Counted from the stretch's first letter, positions 1 to 7,668 are shown. The stretch is DNA of 18,005 bases from Clostridiales bacterium UBA1777 (GCA_002315275.1 DCGN01000015.1:1616-19620); one strand, 5' to 3'. The notes: generated by a model not told the origin, from the letters alone. Numbers and translations: made by a program.

Positions 1-25
1 GAGCTTCGGCAAGAGTGGTCGTCAT
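1..25 (-). CDS. N-terminal tip of an unidentified gene (partial)
   Basis: An ATG at 25-23 on the minus strand opens a frame that reads MTTTLAEA and runs off the left edge. It lies about 40 nt downstream of a strong minus-strand promoter (69-97) and just after a purine-rich AAGCAGG. That site is very close to the ATG, so the exact start is uncertain. Eight residues are too few to name the product. The promoter is the main support for a gene beginning here. Confidence 0.4.
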
Positions 26-31
26 CCTGCT

Positions 32-56
32 TTGGATAAACCCTAATACTATCCAA
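32..56 (-). promoter_or_regulatory. Inverted repeat in the leader of the left-edge gene
   Basis: TTGGATA (32-38) and TATCCAA (50-56) form a perfect 7-bp inverted repeat around an 11-nt spacer. It sits between the predicted transcription start (about 62) and the start codon at 25. It could be a protein operator, or an RNA hairpin that ends right beside the purine-rich ribosome site. I do not recognise it as a named operator. Confidence 0.4.
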
Positions 57-68
57 TTGAGACGGTTT

Positions 69-97
69 ATTTTAACAATATTCGTCACGGGTGTCAA
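69..97 (-). promoter_or_regulatory. Sigma-A type promoter for the left-edge gene
   Basis: On the minus strand, TTGACA (97-92) is followed by 17 nt and TAAAAT (74-69). This is a near-consensus housekeeping promoter placed between the end of truA and the gene that leaves the window at the left. It suggests that gene is transcribed separately from truA. Confidence 0.75.
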
Positions 98-151
98 TAG
101 GTTCTGCGACGTTTTAGCGCGAAAAAAATTATTTTTCTTTGCAGGCTGCGC

Positions 152-889
152 TCAGTACCGCACGTCCCAGAGAATGAGGCCGTGAGCGGGAGCGGTCGGG
201 CCTGCAAGAGCGCGGTCCTTTGCCTCTAAGGCCGCTGAAACGCTTGCGGCGGAGCGCTTTCCCAAGCCGACCTCGAGAAGCGTTCCCACTATAATGCGGA
301 CCATATTATACAGGAAGCCGTCACCCGTCAGCTCGAAGCGGAGCTCGTTCCCGATACGGTCAATGCGGATATCCTTCACCGTGCGGACGGCCGATTTCTT
401 CATGCGCCCGTCGGAGCAGAAGGCCGTGAAATCGTGCGTGCCGAGGAGAGGCGCTGTCGCTGCCCTCATCGATTCAACATCAAGCGCGTCGGGGAAGGAG
501 CACATATACCTGCGCTCAAAAACATTCGGATCTGAGCTGTTCCATACTCTGTAAACATAGGTCTTTTCCCTGCAGCTGAGCCTTGCGTGAAAGCGCGGCT
601 CGACGGCGTGAAGCTCTGCCGCGCCGATATCCTCCGGCAGGTACTGCCTTATAAGCGACAGAAGCTCCTCGCACGAAAGGCCGGTCTCCGCGCGGAAGGA
701 GCATACCTGACGGCGCGCGTGTACACCGGCATCCGTCCTGCCTGAGCCGGCTACCTCTATATCCTGCTTCAGAAGCCTCGACAGAAGCTTTTCAAGCTTT
801 TCCTGTATGGTGCTGTCCGTGTTGCCCTGCTTTTGCCATCCCTTGTAGCGCGTTCCGTCATAGCAAAGTGTGAGAGAATAGTTCTTCAT
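152..889 (-). CDS. truA: tRNA pseudouridine(38-40) synthase TruA
   Basis: This cytoplasmic enzyme isomerises uridines 38, 39 and 40 in the anticodon stem-loop of tRNAs. The 245-residue length is normal for bacterial TruA. The N-terminal YDGTRYKGWQKQ and the catalytic motif GSGRTDAGVHA are present, with the nucleophilic aspartate at residue 53. The C-terminal half has the expected GDGFLYNMVRIIVGTL segment. The ATG at 889 follows GAGGGCGAAAGC, an acceptable ribosome site. The gene starts 18 bp after the stop of the damaged phage-type gene on the same strand, so its transcription may come from the promoter at 2365-2393 through that remnant. No convincing terminator is visible after its stop codon. 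Confidence 0.97.
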   Translation of the reverse strand: MKNYSLTLCYDGTRYKGWQKQGNTDSTIQEKLEKLLSRLLKQDIEVAGSGRTDAGVHARRQVCSFRAETGLSCEELLSLIRQYLPEDIGAAELHAVEPRFHARLSCREKTYVYRVWNSSDPNVFERRYMCSFPDALDVESMRAATAPLLGTHDFTAFCSDGRMKKSAVRTVKDIRIDRIGNELRFELTGDGFLYNMVRIIVGTLLEVGLGKRSAASVSAALEAKDRALAGPTAPAHGLILWDVRY

Positions 890-907
890 GCTTTCGCCCT
901 CGCTTTC

Positions 908-2286
908 TTAGCGCTCTACCTTCAGCAGCTCCTCGTCGAAGCGCTTCAGCTGAGCGTTTACTGTGTAAAGGTTGTTCTGTATCTTGCGCAGCTCGGCCTT
1001 TTCATTTCCGGTGACTGCCTTAGGATCGCGCTTATTCAGCAGCTCTCGCTTCTGCTTCAGCAGCTCCTGGCGCTTTGCTTCGCCGGTCTCCAGCTTATGC
1101 AGCCTTGCCTGGAATATGAACAGCGCCGACTTCTGCTCCTCGGTGAAGTTGCCCGCGTTCTTTTCCTTTACATCGAGCGCCGCCTGCTTCAGCACGTCGC
1201 GATCGGACACGCCCGCATCGCGGAGCTGGAACTGTTCGGTGGGGTAGCGAGGCAGCAGTCCTTTCCCTTCTGCAAATGTAGTTCCATCAAACTTAGCCTT
1301 GACAAGCTCCTTGAATTGTGCTAAATTCTCACTGTAGTCAGCAGACATAATGATGTCGGAGAAATGGACTCCGGGGTTATTATCAATCCGCTGGCTATTT
1401 TTATTTACATAAAGGATTCTGTTCTCATTTTTTGCTGTAGCAACAAAATTGAGTATATTTTTTTGCCGTAGCCCGAGAGAAATGCATTCTCGTTGAAGTA
1501 AATGTCAAAATAGTTCCCTGTCCCATTAGGCTTAATTGCGCAGATAATAGGGTCACCGTTACTATCAATTCTATTTGTGATAACAACAAATCTTGCATCA
1601 TCGGGGTTTGTATTAGATTTAATGATAAGAGCAGGTCTGTTGATATCAACAGGTAAAGACTTAACCGCTTCCCATCCGAGTCCGTGATAATGTACGCCTT
1701 TTACTGTTTTTCCTTGAGCTATAGCCTGAGATTTTGTGAGAGCCATAGAAACAATATGGTTTGGAGTCACTAACATTGGAAGTTTTGGCAGTCCAAGAAT
1801 GTTTGAAAGTCTCGGAGAAGTTGTTCCCATATACGCTTGGTTAGAAGAGTCGAAAGTTCCGTTCTTAATCTCGTCAACTTGTTCTGCAAAAATCCGGATA
1901 GCATACTGAGTCTGTCCTTCATAGAGCACGGACTGCTGCTTCCATCCCTGTGTGGTAGGATATATAGGAGGTACTTCACGCAGCAAATTTTGCTCCGTGG
2001 CACCGCCGATGAGCACCTTCTGATACCCGGTAGCGTCAAGCGTCTTGATGTCCGCGTCGTACATCTCGTTGTGAGCGTCCTGCGTTACCTTCATCGTGGT
2101 GTAAAGGTTACGCACTGCTCTGTCCTTTGAGTTTTTATCCGGCAGCCAGCCTATAGGTCTGTTCTTGCCGAGATAGAGCTGCTTGAACATATCCACGATG
2201 CCATACGGGTCAGCCGCTGTGTTTTCAAAGCCTCCGTTCTTTGCCTCTTCCTCCATACGCTTCATGGCGTACTGAAGGGGAGTCAT
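908..2286 (-). pseudogene. Frameshifted, 5'-truncated phage polyvalent-type protein with MuF-C-like domain
   Basis: Two minus-strand frames belong to one protein. The first (2286-1405) begins MTPLQYAMKRMEEEAKNGGF. It leads into a MuF-C-like domain: FAEQVDEIKNGTF, LGLPKLPMLVTPNHIVSMAL, VHYHGLGWEAVKSLP, then GYGKK. At an A7 tract (plus-strand T7, 1458-1464) the expected continuation NILNFVATAKNENRILYVNK moves to the second frame, which continues as the 146-residue piece 1348-908 (SADYSENLAQFKEL, then VSDRDVLKQAALD and a charged helical tail). One extra A restores a single frame. MuF-C domains are known from phage head-associated and large polyvalent proteins and are proposed to be toxins. The frame stays open upstream to about 2367 with no start codon, so the 5' part of the original gene is missing. 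Hand counts give about 30-45% GC over 1261-1920 but 55-67% on either side, so the toxin-like module looks foreign to its own gene. Function in this genome is doubtful. Confidence 0.75.
1458..1464 (-). other. Frameshift point in homopolymer (A7 on minus strand)
   Basis: The minus strand reads GGC, seven A, then TATACTC. In the upstream frame this gives GYGKKIYSILL and a stop at 1405. With eight A the frame reads GYGKKNILNFV and joins the downstream piece without a stop. The family-like continuation in the shifted frame makes a lost base the simplest reading. Confidence 0.75.
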
Positions 2287-2364
2287 CTTTAAATACTCGT
2301 CGTACTTATCGAAGTTAAACTCGATCGGCTTCTGCTCGGTGTCGGTTCTCGCGGTTTCCTTTAT

Positions 2365-2393
2365 ATATTATATCAAACCTCCCGATTTTTCAA
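2365..2393 (-). promoter_or_regulatory. Probable promoter upstream of the MuF-C remnant and truA
   Basis: On the minus strand, TTGAAA (2393-2388) is followed by 17 nt and TAATAT (2370-2365). An overlapping TATAAT (2372-2367) lies at a shorter spacing. The predicted start (about 2358) falls where the open frame of the phage-type remnant begins. The remnant therefore appears to have been placed directly behind this promoter, which may originally have served truA. Confidence 0.5.
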
Positions 2394-2452
2394 CGCCGCA
2401 GAAAAGTACAATTCAAGAATATGCCAAAATGTTTTAAATCGATAAATTTTAG

Positions 2453-2481
2453 TTGAATATTATACCGACTCGTGGTAAAGT
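2453..2481 (+). promoter_or_regulatory. Promoter of the DUF4914-ddl pair
   Basis: TTGAAT (2453-2458) is followed by 17 nt and TAAAGT (2476-2481). A TG one base before the -10 (TGG-TAAAGT) makes it an extended -10 element. It lies about 30 bp before the gene at 2514, whose ribosome site is AGAGG at 2501-2505. It is divergent from the promoter at 2365-2393. Confidence 0.55.
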
Positions 2482-2513
2482 GTATTAATCCAAAATAGTA
2501 AGAGGTTATATCT

Positions 2514-4412
2514 ATGTATACAAGCATACATTCAAGCAAGTTTGTCCTTCCCGAGGATCTGACGGAAACTCTGAAGATGAGCCGCTTCCTGTTCTACCCC
2601 GAAACCAAGGCTCAGCTCGAGGAAATGTGCTTCGGCCCTACACATACATCTGTTTTTGATGTGGTGTATCCCATTCCGGGCAAGGGCATGCACAAGGAGG
2701 CAGAGGTCGTGCGCTGCAAGAACGGCACTGTCGTAAACTACCCCGAGGATTATATGCGCCGCCGTGATCCTGACTGTATGCGCATCGGCGATGATCTGCC
2801 GACGGATAAACCGCGCTTCAAGGATGTATACGGCTATGAGTTTTCAAAGCTCAGAGGAGAGACGATGGATTGGCTCGCCTCTCAGGAGCTTATAATCCTG
2901 CCCTTTAAGGCAGGCGGAAGCGTTTACGGTTATGACAGCCTAATGGTCTGCCCGATGAATGCCGCGTTCTTTGCGCTTTCTCTCGCAAATATGCAGGGCT
3001 TCGTCAGCGTGCTCGACATAAAGAGTGACTATAAGCCGAGAGCTATAATATACGTTGCGCCTCCCTTCAGAATGACCCACTTTAACGGCAAGCAGGTCGT
3101 TGTGCATCAGCGCAGCGAGGGCCTGCACGAGGTGTTCGCGTACAACCTCTATCCGGGGCCGTCCGCAAAGAAGGGCGTATTCTCTATGCTGCTCGATATC
3201 GGCGAGGCAGAGGGCTGGATCACGAACCACGCCTCCGCTGCGCTGCTTGAGTCTCCGTATGAAAACGAGGTCGTCTTCATGCACGAGGGCGCTTCGGGCG
3301 GCGGCAAGAGCGAGATGCTCGAGGAGATACACAGAGAAGAGGACGGGCGCATCCTTATCGCAACGCATACGGTCAGCGGTGAGAAATATTACATGAGCCT
3401 CGGCGAGACCTGTAAGATATACCCACTTGCTGACGATATGGTGCTTGCAAAGCCCGATTTTCAGGGCGATTCCGGCAGGCTTGTCATTACAGATGCCGAG
3501 AACGGCTGGTTCCTCCGTATGGACGGCGATAATTACTACGGTAACAGCCCGATGTATGAGCGCATCAGCATCCACCCGAAAGAACCGCTTGAGTTCTTCA
3601 ATATGGACGGCATTCCCGGCGCGACCTGCCTTATATGGGAGCATATTATAGAGTCCAACGGCAAGCCCTGCTCCAACCCGAGAGTTATCATTCCCAGAGG
3701 AATGATAGACAATATCATCCCCGCCTCCGCTCCGCAGGAGGTAAATGTGCGCTCCTTCGGCGTGCGTATGCCGCCATCCACGAATACGGCTCCGAACTAC
3801 GGCGTAATGGGCATGGTTCAGATTGTTCCCGTTTCTATCGCGTGGCTGTGGAGACTTATCTCTCCCCGCGGCTTCAAAAATCCCTCCATTGCGGATACCA
3901 ACGCCGGCAGCGGCCTGAAGGCAGAGGGCGTCGGATCGTACTGGCCGTTTGCAACGGGCAAAAAGGTCACGCAGGCAAATCTTCTGCTCCGCCAGATGCT
4001 CGCTTCTCCCAAGACGCTGAACGTGCTTATCCCGAACCAGTATATCGGCGCATATGAAATAGGCTTCATGGGCGAATGGCTCGTGCGCGAGTACCTTGCC
4101 CGCAAGGGCGGTACGCTCCGCCTCAAGCATCTCACACCCGCGCGCTGCCCGCTGTTCGGCTATGCGCTTGACGAGATGAAGCTTGACGGTCAGTACGTCC
4201 GTCAGACCTTCCTCCATCCCGAGATGCAGTCCAAGCTCGGCGAGAACGGTTATGACGCAGGCGTGAAGATCCTTACGGACTTCTTCAAGGAGCAGCTCAA
4301 GCAGTTCCTCACGGATGACCTTGATCCGCTCGGAAGACAGATCATCGAGCTGTGCATGAATGACGCAAGCCTTGATAAATATCTTGAGCTTACGCCGATG
4401 AAGATCAAATAA
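2514..4412 (+). CDS. DUF4914-like protein with PEP carboxykinase-like P-loop
   Basis: This 632-residue soluble protein matches, from memory, the DUF4914 family, which has no assigned reaction. The clearest motif is EGASGGGKSEMLEE, with a Walker A-type GASGGGKS at residues 259-266 (lysine 265). Its glycine-serine-rich form and a following serine/acidic pair resemble the kinase-type P-loop of PEP carboxykinases. ENGWFLRMDGDNYYG about 70-80 residues later could hold metal-binding acidic residues. No signal peptide or clear transmembrane segment is seen. The ATG at 2514 has AGAGG nine bases upstream. It stands 15 bp before ddl and probably shares its transcript, which hints at a link to cell-wall precursor or carbon metabolism, but that is inference. 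The long open frame on the opposite strand is a codon-bias shadow. Confidence 0.8.
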   Translation: MYTSIHSSKFVLPEDLTETLKMSRFLFYPETKAQLEEMCFGPTHTSVFDVVYPIPGKGMHKEAEVVRCKNGTVVNYPEDYMRRRDPDCMRIGDDLPTDKPRFKDVYGYEFSKLRGETMDWLASQELIILPFKAGGSVYGYDSLMVCPMNAAFFALSLANMQGFVSVLDIKSDYKPRAIIYVAPPFRMTHFNGKQVVVHQRSEGLHEVFAYNLYPGPSAKKGVFSMLLDIGEAEGWITNHASAALLESPYENEVVFMHEGASGGGKSEMLEEIHREEDGRILIATHTVSGEKYYMSLGETCKIYPLADDMVLAKPDFQGDSGRLVITDAENGWFLRMDGDNYYGNSPMYERISIHPKEPLEFFNMDGIPGATCLIWEHIIESNGKPCSNPRVIIPRGMIDNIIPASAPQEVNVRSFGVRMPPSTNTAPNYGVMGMVQIVPVSIAWLWRLISPRGFKNPSIADTNAGSGLKAEGVGSYWPFATGKKVTQANLLLRQMLASPKTLNVLIPNQYIGAYEIGFMGEWLVREYLARKGGTLRLKHLTPARCPLFGYALDEMKLDGQYVRQTFLHPEMQSKLGENGYDAGVKILTDFFKEQLKQFLTDDLDPLGRQIIELCMNDASLDKYLELTPMKIK

Positions 4413-4427
4413 GAGGAGTAATACATA

Positions 4428-5495
4428 ATGAAAATTGTCGTCCTCGGAGGCGGTATCAGCACGGAGAGACAGGTCTCTCTCGTGTCGGCAACGTCTGTCT
4501 GCAAGGCGCTGAGAAGCAAGGGCCACAAGGCAATATTTGTTGATATGTACATGGGTCTTGAGGGCTATGACGGCACGCTTGAGGATGCCTTCGACGTGCC
4601 GGACGGCTTCTGCGGAAGCGTTGCCATCGAGAAGACCGAGCCGGACCTTGAAGCCGTAAAGGCTTCGAGAAAGCTCAAAAGCCCGAGCCATCTCGGCAGT
4701 GGAGTGCTTGATATCTGCGCTCTGGCTGACTGCGTTTTTCTCGGCCTTCACGGTAAGGACGGTGAGGACGGCAAGATACAGGCAGCGCTTGAGCTTCTCG
4801 GCATCCCTTATACGGGGTCTGACCATTTGAGCAGCGCGATGGCTATGGATAAGGCCGTCACAAAAAAGATTATGTCAACCTGCGGCGTGCTTACGCCCGA
4901 GGCAAGGGAGATAACCTATTCGGCAGAGGATATAGACACGCTTGCAGACGAGCTTCCGATGCCGTGCGTGGTGAAGGATCCGTGCGGCGGCTCGTCGATA
5001 GGAGTCGCGCTCCCCGAAACGCGCGAGGAGCTGAAGACCGCGCTTAAGGATATGCTCAAGTACGGTAACCGTGTGCTCATTGAACAGCGCGTGAGCGGCC
5101 GCGAGATGACACAGCCCGTATTTGACGGCAGATACCTCAACACGATAGAGATAGTTCCTCCCGAGGGTAACTCCTTTGACTATGTTTCAAAGTATCAGGG
5201 AGGAGACGAGGCCGCCCGCGAGATATGCCCCGCGAGGATTACCGAAGCAGAGCATAAGCTGATGGGAGAGGCCGCTCTCAGACTGCACAACGCACTCGGC
5301 CTTTCGGTCTATTCGAGAACGGACTTTATCCTTGATGCCGAAGGCAATGCTTGGTGTCTCGAGGTAAACACGCTTCCCGGGATGACTCCCGCAAGCCTCA
5401 TCCCGAAGGCTACTGCTTTGGAGGGATATGATTATCCCTCTCTGTGCGAGAAAATCATCGAGCTGTCTCTCAAAGCAAGGAAGAGCGAAATATAA
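4428..5495 (+). CDS. ddl: D-alanine--D-alanine ligase
   Basis: This ATP-grasp enzyme joins two D-alanines in the cytoplasm to make the dipeptide of peptidoglycan precursors. Evidence along the 355 residues: GGGISTERQVSL at the start (Glu13 equals the conserved substrate-binding Glu), GLHGKDGEDG (106-115), LGIPYTGS, the ATP-grasp KDPCGGSSIGV (183-192), and CLEVNTLPGMTPAS near the C-terminus with the metal-binding Glu312/Asn314. The omega-loop holds Lys255-Tyr256 (FDYVSKY), the pair typical of D-Ala-D-Ala ligases rather than the D-Ala-D-Lac type, so no vancomycin-resistance role is implied. A ribosome site GAGGAG lies at 4413-4418, directly after the upstream stop. Length is normal for the family. 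Confidence 0.95.
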   Translation: MKIVVLGGGISTERQVSLVSATSVCKALRSKGHKAIFVDMYMGLEGYDGTLEDAFDVPDGFCGSVAIEKTEPDLEAVKASRKLKSPSHLGSGVLDICALADCVFLGLHGKDGEDGKIQAALELLGIPYTGSDHLSSAMAMDKAVTKKIMSTCGVLTPEAREITYSAEDIDTLADELPMPCVVKDPCGGSSIGVALPETREELKTALKDMLKYGNRVLIEQRVSGREMTQPVFDGRYLNTIEIVPPEGNSFDYVSKYQGGDEAAREICPARITEAEHKLMGEAALRLHNALGLSVYSRTDFILDAEGNAWCLEVNTLPGMTPASLIPKATALEGYDYPSLCEKIIELSLKARKSEI

Positions 5496-5503
5496 TAGAA
5501 AAA

Positions 5504-5537
5504 GCTGCCGAACAAGGGTGACAGCCGGTTCGGCAGC
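5504..5537. terminator. Inverted-repeat terminator after ddl
   Basis: GCTGCCGAAC (5504-5513) and GTTCGGCAGC (5528-5537) form a perfect 10-bp stem with a 14-nt loop. On the plus strand only a weak T-rich stretch follows. On the minus strand TTTTT follows directly, so it can also stop minus-strand transcripts. It lies between convergent genes. Confidence 0.65.
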
Positions 5538-5601
5538 GCAGATATTTGTTATTAAAGCCCTCGGAAAGCTTCTCGTTGAGGCTCTTATAGTGAAAACATA
5601 A

Positions 5602-5628
5602 AAAACACGGTTTTTTCGACCGTGTTTT
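5602..5628 (-). terminator. Intrinsic terminator of the two-component operon
   Basis: AAAACACGGT (5602-5611) pairs with ACCGTGTTTT (5619-5628) around a 7-nt loop, seven bases beyond the kinase stop codon. On the minus strand the stem is followed by a T-rich run. With the 5504-5537 stem it separates convergent ddl and kinase transcripts. Confidence 0.8.
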
Positions 5629-5634
5629 GATGTT

Positions 5635-6837
5635 TTATTGAAGCTTCAGCTGAACGATAAAGGTGTTTTTTCCGTTTGAGCTCTCGGCCCATATTCTGCC
5701 GCCATGCTCGGAGATTATAGCGTCCGCGATCGGCAGACCCAAACCGTAGCTTCCGCTCGAGGTGCGGGATTCGTCTGCCCGGTAGAAGCGCTTGAAAATG
5801 TTCTTGAGCTGTTCCCTGGAAAGCTCTTCTCCCTCGCTGACAACGCGGAGCTGGCAATGATGCCCCGATTTTTTCAGAGAAACCTCAACGGCGGAGGCTT
5901 CTCTGCCGTATTTTCTCGCATTGTCGAGCAGAATATCCGTGACCTGTCTGAGGTGCTGCGCGCTGCCGTGAACCGTGACCCCTTCGGCAATGTCGGATAC
6001 GATGCTCATATCGGCCTCATAGAAAAGCGGCTCAAACGGGAGAATACAGTCCTCGATAAGCTTGCTGTAGTCCACGCGCTCAAAGGCCTTCTTTGCGCTT
6101 CCGTTATCCGCGCGCGCCAGATCGAGCAGATTCTCGACAAGAGACCGCATCTGCGTGCTCATTGCAAGTATATTCTCTGAAAACTGCGATTTCATGCTCT
6201 CATCAAAATCGCTGCTTTGAAGCATCTCGGCATTCGTCAGTATAACGGTCAGAGGCGTCTTTAGCTCATGAGACGCATCGGAGACGAACTGCTTCTGCTG
6301 ATCCCATGCCTTTTTTACGGGCTTGATAGCCCAACGCGAAAGCGCAAGGCTGAGGGCAAAAAACGCGAGGAGGCTTATTCCGCCGATAACAAGGCAGGTG
6401 TTCATGAGATTTTTTAACGTGGCCTGTTCGCGCGAGATATCCGCAAATACTATAGTGGTCGAACCGAGCCGCTGGTTCTTCAGATATCTGATAGAATACT
6501 TGTCGATGACGCCTGTTTCATCGTCGGAAGCCATCGCTATGCGCACCACCTCGGAGACCTCGTCTGTTTCGCCGAGCTTGAATTCGGTGCCGTTAACGAG
6601 AATCCTGTCCTCGCCGCTCAGTACCTGAACCGTGAAATACGGAATATGCATACCGAGCTCACCCATGTCACGGCGGATAATTGCCGGTTCTGAGGCTACG
6701 GCCGTCATTTCAACCACGGTCGTCTTCTCCAGATTTGAGCGCATAAAGTGCAGCAGCAGGCCGAAGATGATCCCGAGTATTATGACCACGGTCAGCATGT
6801 TAACGCATATGAACTTAAGCCTTAGCTTTTTTATCAT
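5635..6837 (-). CDS. Membrane sensor histidine kinase (HtrA-linked)
   Basis: This is a 400-residue two-component sensor. Transmembrane segments lie at about residues 10-31 and 147-168, enclosing an extracytoplasmic region of about 115 residues with no recognised sensor fold. The H-box SDASHELKTPLTV has the phospho-accepting His190. The catalytic domain has the N-box ILLDNARKYG (Asn306), the F-box FKRFYRAD and the G-box SYGLGLPIADAI. The usual DxG loop is less standard (VVSEGEEL). The start ATG overlaps the regulator's TGA by one base (TGATG), which indicates translational coupling. It faces an htrA gene across a shared regulatory region, so sensing of envelope or secretion stress is a reasonable inference by analogy with CssS, not something the sensor sequence proves. 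Confidence 0.92.
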   Translation of the reverse strand: MIKKLRLKFICVNMLTVVIILGIIFGLLLHFMRSNLEKTTVVEMTAVASEPAIIRRDMGELGMHIPYFTVQVLSGEDRILVNGTEFKLGETDEVSEVVRIAMASDDETGVIDKYSIRYLKNQRLGSTTIVFADISREQATLKNLMNTCLVIGGISLLAFFALSLALSRWAIKPVKKAWDQQKQFVSDASHELKTPLTVILTNAEMLQSSDFDESMKSQFSENILAMSTQMRSLVENLLDLARADNGSAKKAFERVDYSKLIEDCILPFEPLFYEADMSIVSDIAEGVTVHGSAQHLRQVTDILLDNARKYGREASAVEVSLKKSGHHCQLRVVSEGEELSREQLKNIFKRFYRADESRTSSGSYGLGLPIADAIISEHGGRIWAESSNGKNTFIVQLKLQ

Positions 6838-7508
6838 CAGCTGTCCGCCTCCAGATGATAGCCGAGACGGCGTATCGTCTCGATCCTTATATTAGACCCT
6901 ATGCTTTCGAGCTTCTTTCTCAGAAAGCCTATGTAGACCTCAACGTGGTTCTCGACTGCGTTGGAGTCATACCCCCAGACGCGCGCGAGGATAACTTCCT
7001 TGGAGAGATTCCGGCTCGGAGACTGCATCAAAAGCCGCATCACATCATATTCCCTTGCAGAGAGGCGGACGCGGTTTTCGCCGCATATCAGAGTGGAAGA
7101 AGTCATATCAAGGCTCGTGTTGCCGAAGGTCATCTCATCCACCTGATTGCCCTGCCTGCGAAGAAGCGCGTTTATGCAGGCGAGAAGCTCTCTCATATCA
7201 AAGGGCTTCGTAAGATAGTAGTCGGCACCGGCATTTAAGCCCTCTATCCTGTCCTCAAGACCGGATTTTGCCGTTAACATTAATATAGGAGTAGAGCAGC
7301 GGATAGATCTGACATGGCGCGCAAGCTGGTATCCGTTCAGCTTCGGCATCATCACATCGAGAATAAGCAGGTCGTACACGCCGAGCTCGGCATAGTCGGC
7401 GCCGGCTTCCCCGTCATATGCGACCTCAACATCGAATCCCTTGCTCTCAAGGATGGTCTTAATTGACTGGGCAAGCAATTTTTCATCCTCAACTATAAGA
7501 ATTTTCAT
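6837..7508 (-). CDS. OmpR/PhoB-family response regulator
   Basis: This is the cytoplasmic DNA-binding partner of the kinase that follows it. The 223 residues hold a receiver domain (acidic EDE at 7-9, phospho-acceptor Asp51 in LILDVMMP, Thr79 in MLTA, Lys101 in LTKPFD) and a C-terminal winged helix (LSAREYDVMRLL, ILARVWGYD, VEVYIGFLRKKL, IETIRRLGYHL). Such regulators bind head-to-tail repeats with about 11-bp spacing, and two such pairs occur just upstream (7572-7624). The ribosome site AAGGAG lies nine bases before the ATG. It probably regulates both itself and the divergent htrA. Confidence 0.94.
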   Translation of the reverse strand: MKILIVEDEKLLAQSIKTILESKGFDVEVAYDGEAGADYAELGVYDLLILDVMMPKLNGYQLARHVRSIRCSTPILMLTAKSGLEDRIEGLNAGADYYLTKPFDMRELLACINALLRRQGNQVDEMTFGNTSLDMTSSTLICGENRVRLSAREYDVMRLLMQSPSRNLSKEVILARVWGYDSNAVENHVEVYIGFLRKKLESIGSNIRIETIRRLGYHLEADS

Positions 7509-7528
7509 GGAATCACGCTCCTTATAGT

Positions 7529-7557
7529 AGTATAATACAACTGCAGGCTTAATTGAA
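7529..7557 (-). promoter_or_regulatory. Candidate promoter of the two-component operon
   Basis: On the minus strand, TTCAAT (7557-7552) is followed by 17 nt and TATACT (7534-7529), about 20 bp before the regulator's start. The weak -35 is in keeping with an activated promoter. The TTCAT repeats at 7572-7587 lie just upstream of it. Confidence 0.45.
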
Positions 7558-7571
7558 GCTGAAAATAAAAG

Positions 7572-7624
7572 TTCATATTCTATTCATCATATTCAGTCAG
7601 GCTTTAAGCTTCGTTTAAGCTTGA
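7572..7624. promoter_or_regulatory. Two pairs of 11-bp-spaced direct repeats between the two-component operon and htrA
   Basis: TTTAAGCTT occurs at 7603-7611 and 7614-7622, exactly 11 bp apart. TTCAT occurs at 7572-7576 and 7583-7587, also 11 bp apart. OmpR-class regulators bind tandem repeats with this one-turn spacing. The TTTAAGCTT pair lies immediately before a -10-like TACAAT (7630-7635) upstream of htrA, where an activator site would replace the -35. The TTCAT pair lies nearer the regulator's own promoter. Confidence 0.6.
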
Positions 7625-7629
7625 CGCGA

Positions 7630-7635
7630 TACAAT
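7630..7635 (+). promoter_or_regulatory. Candidate -10 element of htrA
   Basis: TACAAT lies eight bases after the TTTAAGCTT direct repeats and about 34 bases before the htrA ATG. No good -35 is present at the usual distance, which fits activation by the adjacent response regulator. A TTGACG at 7621-7626 could be a -35 for a start further downstream, but no good -10 follows it. Confidence 0.45.
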
Positions 7636-7668
7636 GTGGCCATAAAAGAAAAACAGGAGGTAAAAACC

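Noticed and set aside
114..140. A/T-rich inverted repeat after truA as a terminator
   Set aside because: The possible stem is almost all A-T with no GC core, so a stable terminator hairpin is unlikely.
2940..4826. 628-residue open frame on the minus strand across the DUF4914-like gene and ddl
   Set aside because: It runs antisense to two well-supported genes and its sequence is a mirror of their codon bias; it has no recognisable domain and spans the boundary between two real genes.
4428..5495. Vancomycin-resistance type D-Ala-D-Lac ligase
   Set aside because: The Lys-Tyr pair of the omega-loop typical of D-Ala-D-Ala ligases is present and no vanH/vanX-like genes are adjacent.
7621..7668. 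Upstream TTG start that would add 16 residues to HtrA
   Set aside because: The TTG overlaps the regulatory repeats and lies upstream of the likely -10, while the ATG at 7669 has a consensus AGGAGG at the right distance.
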